Assembly (NCBI GenBank): GCA_964552395.1
Contig: CAZKGM010000008.1
Span: 42,680 to 106,679, forward strand
Reading direction: 5' to 3'
Length of the DNA stretch: 64,000 bases
Origin: JAJDNH01 sp964552395
GTDB lineage: Bacteria; Acidobacteriota; Thermoanaerobaculia; Thermoanaerobaculales; Sulfomarinibacteraceae
The notes under the pieces were generated by a model. The model did no database searches. It was not told the DNA's origin and saw only the letters and a program-made list of their open reading frames with translations. The translations under genes were made by a program, and so were the position numbers. Below, one piece after another: positions 51,781 through 59,678 of this stretch (position 1 is the stretch's first letter; each line of letters opens with the position of its first letter).

Positions 51781-52466
51781 TCCTCGAGCTCCGCGACGTC
51801 GCGTGTGCCGTGTCTGTCGCCCAGCACACGGCCCCGACCGAGGCGGACGATCCGATCGGCCAGGGCGGCGATGTGACCGACGGTGTGCGTGGTCACGACG
51901 ACCGCCGCGCCGTTGTCCGCCCGCCGGCGCAGGCTCGAGCGGACGGCGACCTGGGCCTCCAGGTCGAGCGCGGTCATCGGCTCGTCAACCAGCAGCACAT
52001 CGGGGTCGGAGACCAGAACTGCTGCAAGAGCCACCCGTTGTGCCTGACCGTGCGACAGCGTGCCGCACCAGGTTCGGCAGAGGTCATCCACCGCGAGCTC
52101 GCGCAGGGCCGCACTCACCTTCGCCTCGAGGCGGGCGCGGGGCAGACCGTACAGCGCAGCACGCAACCGGACGAGCTCGAGCACGCTCAGGTGGCTGGGA
52201 AGTACGGGTCGGTCTGGAAGCAGCCCGAGGCGGCGGCGCACCGCGACCGGGTGTGCCCACGGGTCGAAACCGAGAACTCGCGCCTCGCCTCGCTGGCGCG
52301 GCACGAGACCCGCCAGCAGTCGCAGGGTGGTGGTTTTCCCAGCCCCGTTGGGTCCGACGAGGGCGGTGATCCGGCCGCCGCCGAGCTCGAGATCGAGCCC
52401 GTCGAGGGCATGGGTGGCGCCAAAGCGGACGACGACGTCCGTGCAGGAGGCGCGGACGTCCTCCAC
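51756..52466 (-). CDS. ABC transporter ATP-binding protein
   Basis: 236 residues from a GTG at 52466, directly after the CorC/HlyC stop. Walker A GPNGAGKT, Q-loop region LGLLPDRPVL, signature LSHGQAQRVALA (LSxGQ form), Walker B VLLVDEPMTALD, and H-loop VVTTHTVGH. The order and short length fit ABC-2-type exporters such as CcmA/NodI relatives. It powers the membrane protein that follows. Confidence 0.92.
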   Translation of the reverse strand: MEDVRASCTDVVVRFGATHALDGLDLELGGGRITALVGPNGAGKTTTLRLLAGLVPRQRGEARVLGFDPWAHPVAVRRRLGLLPDRPVLPSHLSVLELVRLRAALYGLPRARLEAKVSAALRELAVDDLCRTWCGTLSHGQAQRVALAAVLVSDPDVLLVDEPMTALDLEAQVAVRSSLRRRADNGAAVVVTTHTVGHIAALADRIVRLGRGRVLGDRHGTRDVAELEEWMLASSS

Positions 52467-52467
52467 G

Positions 52468-53691
52468 TCAGACCCGCGCCGGAAAGTGGCGTACTCTCAC
52501 CGAGCTCGGGCGCCCGTTCTCCTCCTCGAGGACCTCCAGCTCGACGCCTCCCCAAACGAGCCTGCCGGAGGTGCTGTGCTCCCTCAGGAGCACGGCCATA
52601 CCACCTACCGAGTCGATCTCCTTGGGAACCGGGAGCCGGCGGTGAAGGAGCCGCTCCAGCCGGCGTAGCGCGAGATGGCCGGGGACTACCCAGCCGTCCT
52701 CGACCACAACCACTTCCTCCGGTCTTCGTCGATCGAACTCGTCCTCGATCTCGCCGACGACCATCTCGAGCGCATCCTCCAGCGTGACCACGCCGGCCGA
52801 CCCTCCGAACTCGTCAAGAACGATCGCCATGTGCTGTCCCGAATTGCGAAAGTCTTGGAGCAGCTTTGGCAGTGGTTTCGCTTCCGGGATGAAGAGAGCT
52901 TCCGTGACCAGGGTCTGCCACGCTGTCAATGGATCGAGGCCGAGCAGCAGCTTGGCGTGCAGGACGCCGACTACGGCGTCCGGGGAGCCGTCTACGACAG
53001 GAAACCGGCTGTGACCGGAGGCCAGCACGGCCGCCCGCAGCTCGTCGTGCTCCCAGCCGCGGTCTACCGTGTGCACCAGCGGCCGCGGCACCATCACCTC
53101 TCGCGCCACGGTGTCATTGAAGCGCAGCACCGACTCGATCATGTAGCGGGCGCCGCGAGGAAGCTGGGCGTGCCGATGGGCCAGCCGGAGCATGAACAGG
53201 AGGTCTTCCTCGGTGACCGGAACCTCTGCGCGGCGGCCTTCGCTGAACAGACGGGCCAGCGAGCCGAGGACCCAGGTGAGGGGACGCAGCGCGACGTCGA
53301 GGGCCCACAGCGGCGCTGCCACTCGTGCCGACAGCCACTCGGCGTGGATTTGGGCCAGCGACTTCGGCGTGATCTCCCCGAACACCAGGATGACCAGGGT
53401 CATGATGCCGACCACCGAGGCCAGACCGCTGTGGGTCGTGAGCCGGTAGGCGATGGTCGTCGCGATGGCCGAGGCCAGAACGTTGACGAGGTTGTTGCCG
53501 ATCAGGATCGTGATCAGGAGCTCGGCCGGCGCCTCGGCCCAGCGTTCGAGCCCGCGCCGGGTGAGCCGGCCGGAGCGCTCGCGGAGCCCTTCGAGGCGGG
53601 TGTGCGGGAGCGAGGTCAAGGCGGTTTCCGAGGCAGAGAAGAAAGCCGAGCCGAGGAGGCAGAGGACGATTGCCGTGATGTCAGCGCCCAC
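52468..53691 (-). CDS. CNNM/CorC-HlyC family transporter with CBS domains
   Basis: 407 residues from the GTG at 53691, which has an AGGAG ribosome site; the frame is open another 99 bp upstream. N-terminal DUF21/CNNM membrane region with four helices (ITAIVLCLLGSAFFSASETALTSL; LITILIGNNLVNVLASAIATTI; VVGIMTLVILVFGEITPKSLA), a CBS pair (VMVPRPLVHTVDRGWEHDELRAAVLASGHSRFPV and HMAIVLDEFGGSAGVVTLEDALEMVVGEIEDE) and the C-terminal CorC_HlyC domain. Family members move Mg2+ or Na+. First gene of a minus-strand operon with the ABC exporter. Confidence 0.93.
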   Translation of the reverse strand: MGADITAIVLCLLGSAFFSASETALTSLPHTRLEGLRERSGRLTRRGLERWAEAPAELLITILIGNNLVNVLASAIATTIAYRLTTHSGLASVVGIMTLVILVFGEITPKSLAQIHAEWLSARVAAPLWALDVALRPLTWVLGSLARLFSEGRRAEVPVTEEDLLFMLRLAHRHAQLPRGARYMIESVLRFNDTVAREVMVPRPLVHTVDRGWEHDELRAAVLASGHSRFPVVDGSPDAVVGVLHAKLLLGLDPLTAWQTLVTEALFIPEAKPLPKLLQDFRNSGQHMAIVLDEFGGSAGVVTLEDALEMVVGEIEDEFDRRRPEEVVVVEDGWVVPGHLALRRLERLLHRRLPVPKEIDSVGGMAVLLREHSTSGRLVWGGVELEVLEEENGRPSSVRVRHFPARV

Positions 53692-53728
53692 GGACAGGGT
53701 CTCCTGGAGGTAGGTCGTCCATGTGCCG

Positions 53729-53737
53729 ATCCTACCA
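53729..53737 (-). promoter_or_regulatory. Extended -10 box upstream of the CorC/HlyC gene
   Basis: On the minus strand TGG-TAGGAT is followed by exactly 6 nt and an ATG (53722) that opens a 13-codon frame ending at 53681, overlapping the GTG start of the transporter gene. Confidence 0.35.
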
Positions 53738-53766
53738 TGGGGTGCGGGTTCGCCTCGGCCGCCCTG

Positions 53767-53775
53767 TGCTAAGCT
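53767..53775 (+). promoter_or_regulatory. Candidate extended -10 promoter of the membrane protein gene
   Basis: TGC-TAAGCT lies 54 bp before the ATG at 53829. The leader ends with a very strong ribosome site (AAGGAGGT). Confidence 0.35.
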
Positions 53776-53828
53776 TCTAGCTCTCAACAAAGGGTGGCCG
53801 CTAAGGCCGAGCTAAGGAGGTAGGGACA

Positions 53829-54608
53829 ATGAGCAACGGTGAGCAGGGGGCGGTTACTCCTCAGAAGAAGGGCCTCAGCCCGCTGGCGTGGGTCGGCATC
53901 GGCTGCGGCGTCGTCGTGCTGATTGTCATCGTCGTCTTGGTGGCCCTCAGTTTCTTCGTCGTTCACAAGGCCAAGCAGGCGGGGTTCGATCCCGCGCTGT
54001 GGGCGAAGAACCCCGCTGTCGCGGCCTCGAAGATGATCGCCACGCTCAACCCGGAGCTCGAGGTGGTCAAGGTCGACGAGGATGCCGGGATCATCACGGT
54101 GCGCAACAAGAAGACCGGCGAGGTCGTCACCGTCAACCTGGACGATCTCAAGAAGGGCAAGGTCTCCTTCAAGTCACTGACCAGCGGCAAGGAGGTCCAT
54201 ATCAGTGCCGAGGCCGGTGAGGAGGGCGGCGGCGTCAAGGTCACGGATGAGAAGGGGAAGACCGTGCTGGCGGCGGGCAGCGGCAGCTCGAAGCTGCCCG
54301 ATTGGGTGCCGGTCTACCCGGGCACCGAGCCGAAGGTCGGCTTCTCCATGACCGAGGAGAAGACGCAGCGGGCGGTGGCCGCCGCCGAGACCGATGCCTC
54401 GCTCGACGAGGTCTTCGATTTCTTTGCCAGCAAGCTCGAGGCGGAGGGGTACTCGGTGCGGAGGATCCGTTCGAGCACGGTGGATACGAACACTGGGATG
54501 GTGATAGCGACCAAGGAGGCGGAGAAGAAATCGGTGCAGGTCAGCATCACGCGCGAGGACAACAGGACCAAGATTGCGATCACGTTCAGCGGTCCCGTCG
54601 ACGACTGA
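53829..54608 (+). CDS. Single-pass membrane protein of unknown function
   Basis: 259 residues. A short cytoplasmic N-terminus, one membrane helix (about 20-46, rich in I and V), then a charged Lys/Glu/Asp/Val domain with DDLKKGKVSFKSLTSGKE, and a C-terminal ~110-residue domain starting LPDWVPVYPGTEPKVGFSMTEE and ending VQVSITREDNRTKIAITFSG. The last domain recalls the 'YPGA' proteins that measure protein stability under membranes in other phyla, but no family can be named with confidence. Strong AAGGAGGT site; monocistronic by spacing. Confidence 0.7.
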   Translation: MSNGEQGAVTPQKKGLSPLAWVGIGCGVVVLIVIVVLVALSFFVVHKAKQAGFDPALWAKNPAVAASKMIATLNPELEVVKVDEDAGIITVRNKKTGEVVTVNLDDLKKGKVSFKSLTSGKEVHISAEAGEEGGGVKVTDEKGKTVLAAGSGSSKLPDWVPVYPGTEPKVGFSMTEEKTQRAVAAAETDASLDEVFDFFASKLEAEGYSVRRIRSSTVDTNTGMVIATKEAEKKSVQVSITREDNRTKIAITFSGPVDD

Positions 54609-54833
54609 TCTGGACCGAAGCGGAAGCACGGAGGCGACGCAGCGCCCGGGCGGGGCGAGGTCGCTCGCCGCGCACCTTGGCTTGGGGACCCGTCTTGCAG
54701 CCGACGCGCGTGGCCGTGCGGTTCGCCGTCGCCGAGCAACAGTGTTGTCAGAGCTTCCGTATACTTGGACGGTGTTGAGGGAGATCTTCTCGAGCCGTCG
54801 CCGGGTGATACCGGGCCTGGAAGGGGTGGGGTC

Positions 54834-55793
54834 GTGAACCCCGTGGCAGCGCCGGTGCTCGAGCTGTTGGAGCGGCTGCACGACTCCATTGTCGGCGTTA
54901 TCCGTGGCAAGGCGGAGATTGTCGATGCGGTGGTGGCCGCGTTGCTGGCACGAGGGCACGTGCTGCTCGAGGATGTGCCGGGCGTTGGCAAGACGACCCT
55001 CGCGCAGGCGCTCGCACGCTCGCTGCAGCTGGAGTTCCATCGCATCCAGTTCACCTCGGACACGCTGCCGTCCGATATCATCGGCATCTCGGTCTACCGA
55101 CAGACGAGCGGCGAGTTCGAGTTCCTTCCCGGGCCCCTGTTCGCCAACATCGTTCTTGCGGACGAGATCAACCGGGCGGCGCCGCGGACCCAGTCGGCCC
55201 TGCTCGAGGCGATGAGCGAGCACGCAGTTACAGTCGAGAGGACCCGCTACCGCATGACGGAGCCGTTCCTGGTAGTGGCTACTCAAAACCCGGTCGAGTC
55301 AACCGGGACATACCCGCTGCCCGAGTCGCAGATGGACCGGTTCCTGATGCGTCTCTCCATGGGCTATCCGGCGCGGGAGGAGGAGATGGACCTGGTGCGC
55401 TCGGGCGGCGCCGAGCCGCTGCTCGAGAACCTCCAGCCGGTGCTGTCCGCTGCCGAGGTGCTGGATCTGCAGAGCAAGGTGCGGGAGGTGCATGTGGCCG
55501 AGGAGCTGGTGGCGTACCTGCTCGACGTTGTCGAGCGGACCCGCGGCCACGAGGCGCTCGCCCTCGGTGTGTCGACGCGAGGGGCCATCGCGTGGCATCG
55601 TTCCGCCCAGGCTCTGGCCCTGGTCCGGGGGCGGGCTTTCGTTACTCCCGATGACCTCCAGGACACGGCGGAGGCGGTACTGGCACACCGGGTGCTGCTC
55701 GCCGATCCCGCGCTCGGGGATGGCTGGGAAAAGAGCCGCCGCGAGCGTGCGGTGATCCGGTCGATCATCGACGCGCACCCCGTCCCCCGATAG
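54834..55793 (+). CDS. MoxR-family AAA+ ATPase (second copy)
   Basis: 319 residues from the GTG at 54834. Walker A DVPGVGKT, Walker B VLADEINRAAPRTQSALLEAMSE, sensor NPVESTGTYPLPESQMDRF. It is more like the 'MRP/RavA-free' MoxR group paired with DUF58-transglutaminase genes than the Bat copy at 8026; the two differ at many positions. First gene of a MoxR-DUF58-TgpA operon. A TATACT box at 54760-54765 may belong to its promoter. Confidence 0.92.
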   Translation: MNPVAAPVLELLERLHDSIVGVIRGKAEIVDAVVAALLARGHVLLEDVPGVGKTTLAQALARSLQLEFHRIQFTSDTLPSDIIGISVYRQTSGEFEFLPGPLFANIVLADEINRAAPRTQSALLEAMSEHAVTVERTRYRMTEPFLVVATQNPVESTGTYPLPESQMDRFLMRLSMGYPAREEEMDLVRSGGAEPLLENLQPVLSAAEVLDLQSKVREVHVAEELVAYLLDVVERTRGHEALALGVSTRGAIAWHRSAQALALVRGRAFVTPDDLQDTAEAVLAHRVLLADPALGDGWEKSRRERAVIRSIIDAHPVPR

Positions 55794-55852
55794 GGCCTGC
55801 CGGTGGTGGACAAGGGCGCAACCGGGGTGGCCGCGGAAGGCAGCGCGAGGCC

Positions 55853-56854
55853 ATGAGCCGGGTGAGCTCGTTCCCTGGCTTCGGTCTGCGGTTGACGCGC
55901 TGGGGTGGGGTGTACCTGGTGGCGATGATCCTGCTCGCTTTGGCGGCCGCCAACACCGGTAACAACGCGCTCGTCATGCTGCTCGGCCTGGCCATGGGGA
56001 GCTTCGTGCTATCAGGCGCCTGGTCCCGCCAGGTGCTGGGCAAGGTCGAGGTGTGCGTCTCTCCCCCGAGGCAAGCGTACGCGGGGTCCTTCGTGGCAGT
56101 CGAGATCGAGCTGACGAACGGTTCACGCCTATTTCCCGCCTACGGACTGACGGTACGGGACGGGGATGGAGAAGCACTGCTGTTCGTTCCCTTGTTGCGC
56201 GCCGGTGACCGCTGCCGGCATGTGGCTCGCACCGCGTTTCCCGAGCGTGGCTGGCGGACCGTTGGACCGTGGCGTCTTGAGGTCCTGCTCCCCCTCGGGT
56301 TCTTTCTCAAGAGCAAGCGGGTCGGCGCTCCCCATCGTCTGCTCGTGTACCCACGCCTGCTGGCGACCCTGGGGTCTCTGCTGCAGCCCGGCGGCGACCG
56401 CCGTCGTCCCGGACCGACCGGCGAGCGCGGCCGCGAGGGGGAGGTGCACCAGCTGCGAAGGTTCAGAGACGGTGACGAGCGTCGTCAGATTCACTGGAAG
56501 CAGAGCGCGCGGCAACAACGTCTGATCTCCGTCGAGCGGGAGGCGCCCGACGCGGAGCCGCTGTACGTCGTTGTCGATCCGCGCTCGCGAAACCCGGATG
56601 ATCCACGGATTCGCGAGGCGTTCGAAGTGGTGGTCAGCCGAGCCGCAACAGTGGTAGTCGAGCGCCTTCGTCGCGGCCTGCCGGTAGGAGTGGTGGTGGG
56701 TCGCCGCATCGTCGAGCCGGTGGCCCGGTTGGACAGGATCGGCGTCCTGCTGCAGCCTCTGGCCGAGGTCAAGCTGTGTGCCTTCGACTCGCCGCCGCCA
56801 CCCGTGCTGCGGCGGTGGGTTCTCGAGCTGAAGGTCGGGCGCGAGGCCGCATGA
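55853..56854 (+). CDS. DUF58 domain protein (second copy, membrane-anchored)
   Basis: 333 residues. Unlike the first copy it starts with two membrane helices (LVAMILLALAAANTGNNALVMLLGLAMGSF). The DUF58 core LRRFRDGDERRQIHWKQSARQQRLISVEREA lies near 200, in the form seen next to transglutaminases. It probably links the MoxR ATPase to the TgpA-type protein encoded downstream. Overlaps that gene by ATGA. Confidence 0.9.
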   Translation: MSRVSSFPGFGLRLTRWGGVYLVAMILLALAAANTGNNALVMLLGLAMGSFVLSGAWSRQVLGKVEVCVSPPRQAYAGSFVAVEIELTNGSRLFPAYGLTVRDGDGEALLFVPLLRAGDRCRHVARTAFPERGWRTVGPWRLEVLLPLGFFLKSKRVGAPHRLLVYPRLLATLGSLLQPGGDRRRPGPTGERGREGEVHQLRRFRDGDERRQIHWKQSARQQRLISVEREAPDAEPLYVVVDPRSRNPDDPRIREAFEVVVSRAATVVVERLRRGLPVGVVVGRRIVEPVARLDRIGVLLQPLAEVKLCAFDSPPPPVLRRWVLELKVGREAA

Positions 56855-58845
56855 GCTTCCGCCGTCTCGCCTCCGGGCTGCTGCTGTGGGCGCTGCTGCC
56901 GCTTCCGTTCACGGGCGTCACGGCGCCGCCGTTCTGGGCCGCCGCGGCGGTGGCGGCGGGGGTCGCCATCTTCCGGCGCCGTCCTCTCGAGCCATCCCGC
57001 AAGATGCTGAATCTCCTCGGTTTCGCCTTCCTGCTGCTGGTCCTGGCGGCCGGCGGCTGGCGTGTAGGGCCGATGCGGCCCCTCGGCCACCTGCTGCTGA
57101 TGCTGGCCGGGTTGCGCGTGCTGATGGTGAAGGACCGGCGGAGCCTTGTAGCTGCTCTGGGGCCGACGGCGCTTCTTTGGGTGACAGCAGTGGCGTCGTC
57201 AACCCACGTGACCCTCCTCGCCTACCTCATGGCATCGGCGGTGGTCCTGTGGTGGGCGGGCATGCGGGCGCTGCTGATGATCCGCGCCGACGAGCTCGGT
57301 GCCCAGGTGGGCCCGTCGCTGCCGCGGCTCAATCACGTCGTGCGGGCCGGCGTGGTGGTCTTGCTGCTCGCCATACCGGTGTTTCTCCTCATGCCCAGAC
57401 TCCGCTCCCCATGGCTGTATGCCGGGAGCGGCAGGGGCAGCGTCTCCGGGTTCACGACGGCGGTCGAGCTGTCGGACATGGGCGACATCCGCACTTCGAG
57501 CAAGGTCGCCATGGTGGTGACTGCCGTGCACGGCCGGATTGACGCACGCATGGTCCGCCTCCGTGCCACGGCCTTCGATCTTCTGGGCACCGGGGTGTGG
57601 AAGCCGCAGCGAAGAGATGTTGATTGGCTGGGCCGGGAGGGCCGGATCACCTGGCTGCAAGAAGGACCGCACGATCTGTCGGGCTCTACCGAGCTCGAGG
57701 TGGAGTTGCTGCGTCCGGAAGGCTACCTGTTCCTGCCGGAGGCCGCTGTAGCCGTGCGAAGCCCCTATGACCTGGGCCTGGACCATGCGGGTGGCGCCGT
57801 GATGTCGAGGAGAGTGCGCCGGCCGGTGACGTACACGGTGTGGGTGGTGCCCGGCTTCCACAGGTCCCTGATGGCGCCGGGTCACCGCGACCTCTTCGTT
57901 CCCCGCCGCCGGCCGGCTCTCCAGGGCCTCGCCCGGAAGATCGTTGGCAATCTCGTGGGGCGGGCCGCACGTGCGAGGGCGATCGAGAGCTACCTGCGTA
58001 CGAACTTCCGTTACTCGTTGCGCGGGCCTAGCCGTTTCAGCAGCGACCCGGTGTCCGAGTTCCTGTTCCGGCGCCGTGAAGGACACTGCGAGCTGTTCGC
58101 CGGCTCGATGGTGCTTCTGCTGCGCTCGATCGGCATTCCGGCGAGAATGGTGGCCGGCTACTACGGCGGCACCCTGTCGCCGTCGGAGACCGTCCTGCAC
58201 GTCAGACAGGCCAACGCTCACGCCTGGGTCGAGGTGTGGCTCGGCCCGGATGCAGGCTGGGTCACCTTCGATCCCACGCCGGCGGAAGGGATCCCGGGCC
58301 TGTCCGGACTGGCCGCCCTGGCCCGGCTGCGATGGGCCTTTGACAAGTTGCAGGTGGTGTGGGACCGCTACGTGCTGACGTTCGGGATTCGGGAGCAGCT
58401 GGATCTTGCAGCCAGCGCGGTCTCAGGTCTACTGCAGCTAGTCCACCAGCTGAGGCCGGTCCGCGCCCTGCTGGTCCTGGCGCCTCTGCTGATTGCGGTG
58501 CTCTTGTGGGCGACAGGTCGGGGCTCCCGTCGCCGGCATTGGCTGCAGTTGGGGGAGGCAAGGTACTCAGCAGCGGCGGCGGTCGGTCAGCTGGCGGCGC
58601 GTCTACGGCGGCGCGGCATCGAGGTGCCGCCGTCGGCAACTCCACGGGCTATCGGGAGTGTCGCCGCTCGCAGCTGGGCGGGAGCGGAGCGAGCAATCAG
58701 TGAGCTGGTGGAGTTGGCCGAGCAGGAGCTGTACTCGCTGCACGGGATGCCGCTGCAGGATAGGCGGAGAACTCGGGACCTGGCTCGCCAGATTCGTTCA
58801 GCCGCGGGAAGAGCCGGAGGGCCAGGAACGGTCCCACAGGTGTGA
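56851..58845 (+). CDS. TgpA-type membrane transglutaminase-like protein
   Basis: 664 residues from the ATG at 56851. About six membrane helices (first ~190 residues, with LLLAIPVFLLMPRLRSPW, typical of TgpA) precede an extracytoplasmic domain with the papain-like transglutaminase triad: Cys in EGHCELFAGSMVLLLRSIGIPARMV, His in NAHAWVEVWL and Asp in WVTFDPTP. A last helix (about 545-563) and a C-terminal helical DUF4129-like segment follow. TgpA is essential in Pseudomonas aeruginosa; substrate unknown. The 3' end overlaps the PAP2 gene on the other strand by 149 bp. Confidence 0.9.
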   Translation: MSFRRLASGLLLWALLPLPFTGVTAPPFWAAAAVAAGVAIFRRRPLEPSRKMLNLLGFAFLLLVLAAGGWRVGPMRPLGHLLLMLAGLRVLMVKDRRSLVAALGPTALLWVTAVASSTHVTLLAYLMASAVVLWWAGMRALLMIRADELGAQVGPSLPRLNHVVRAGVVVLLLAIPVFLLMPRLRSPWLYAGSGRGSVSGFTTAVELSDMGDIRTSSKVAMVVTAVHGRIDARMVRLRATAFDLLGTGVWKPQRRDVDWLGREGRITWLQEGPHDLSGSTELEVELLRPEGYLFLPEAAVAVRSPYDLGLDHAGGAVMSRRVRRPVTYTVWVVPGFHRSLMAPGHRDLFVPRRRPALQGLARKIVGNLVGRAARARAIESYLRTNFRYSLRGPSRFSSDPVSEFLFRRREGHCELFAGSMVLLLRSIGIPARMVAGYYGGTLSPSETVLHVRQANAHAWVEVWLGPDAGWVTFDPTPAEGIPGLSGLAALARLRWAFDKLQVVWDRYVLTFGIREQLDLAASAVSGLLQLVHQLRPVRALLVLAPLLIAVLLWATGRGSRRRHWLQLGEARYSAAAAVGQLAARLRRRGIEVPPSATPRAIGSVAARSWAGAERAISELVELAEQELYSLHGMPLQDRRRTRDLARQIRSAAGRAGGPGTVPQV

Positions 58846-59656
58846 GGGCCATGCCAACGATGACGTCCGTGACGTAGTGGTAACCGAGGAGCACGGTGGC
58901 CGCGATCAAGAGCGCCGCGCAGGGCACATAGAGGAGCAGCCAGGATCGCCGGTAGCGGGCCACGAAGGTCAGTGCCACCAGGGTGATCATCGTGTGCCCG
59001 GAAGGGAAGGCATCGGTCTTGGTTTGTTCGAGAACGTCCAGCAGGTGGCGAACCGGGCCGCCGATGATCCCGGCCGGGAGATGCCGGTAGTAGGAAGCGG
59101 CGAGGGTCAAGCGCGGTCCGAGCGCCGGCAGCAGGAAGTACCCGACGTATGACACGAAGAAGGTGGTAACGAATGCCGTAATGACGAACTGGCGCCGCGG
59201 GTGCCGGGTTCGGACCATCCACAGGAATAACGCGAGCGGCAGGAAGTAGAAGCTGATGTACCCGAGTGTGAGGAGGTCGGTGATGGGCCATGAAGGGTGC
59301 TCGGTCCACAGTGCGGCATATAAGTGGCTGCCGAGCAGTCGTCGGTCGCAGGCGATCAGCAGGGCGTCCGAGGTCCGCCCGCGGAGGCTCTCGATGACCG
59401 CGCCGAGGTTCTGGAAGATGTTGAGCAGGAGCGGGATCGGGAGCAGCTCGCGGAGCCAGCGTTGGAGGTTCCCGGCGGCGGTATCCAGGGTGACGGCGCC
59501 CACAATGAGCACGGCCAGACCCACAACCAGGTGGGGGACCACCGCCAGAGTCGGCGCCCGCGGGTTCAGGGCCAGTACCAACAGGAGCAGATACGCACCG
59601 AGGAGCAAGCGCTCCACCGGCGCGAAGCTCCACTTGCCGCTCCGCGCGAAGCCCAC
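58697..59656 (-). CDS. PAP2-superfamily membrane phosphatase
   Basis: 319 residues from the GTG at 59656; a second GTG at 59617 with a GGAG site is also possible. About six membrane helices. Catalytic motifs of lipid phosphatase/phosphotransferases: KTDAFPSGHT (C2) and LGYHYVTDVIVGM (C3, H and D). The C1 lysine motif is less clear, as in the InsP-transferase subgroup. Likely acts on lipid or undecaprenyl phosphates, or transfers headgroups. The Ala/Pro-rich tail after RLFPRL runs antisense to the end of the transglutaminase gene. Confidence 0.85.
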   Translation of the reverse strand: MGFARSGKWSFAPVERLLLGAYLLLLVLALNPRAPTLAVVPHLVVGLAVLIVGAVTLDTAAGNLQRWLRELLPIPLLLNIFQNLGAVIESLRGRTSDALLIACDRRLLGSHLYAALWTEHPSWPITDLLTLGYISFYFLPLALFLWMVRTRHPRRQFVITAFVTTFFVSYVGYFLLPALGPRLTLAASYYRHLPAGIIGGPVRHLLDVLEQTKTDAFPSGHTMITLVALTFVARYRRSWLLLYVPCAALLIAATVLLGYHYVTDVIVGMALTPVGPFLALRLFPRLNESGEPGPEFSAYPAAASRAASTAPARPTPPAH

Positions 59657-59662
59657 TATGAT
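59657..59662 (+). promoter_or_regulatory. Candidate -10 box of the nfeD operon
   Basis: TATGAT, 16 nt before the ATG at 59679, with GAAGGA between. The divergent PAP2 start lies at its edge, so the two genes share an extremely short control region. Confidence 0.3.
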
Positions 59663-59678
59663 GAAAGAAGGACGACTG

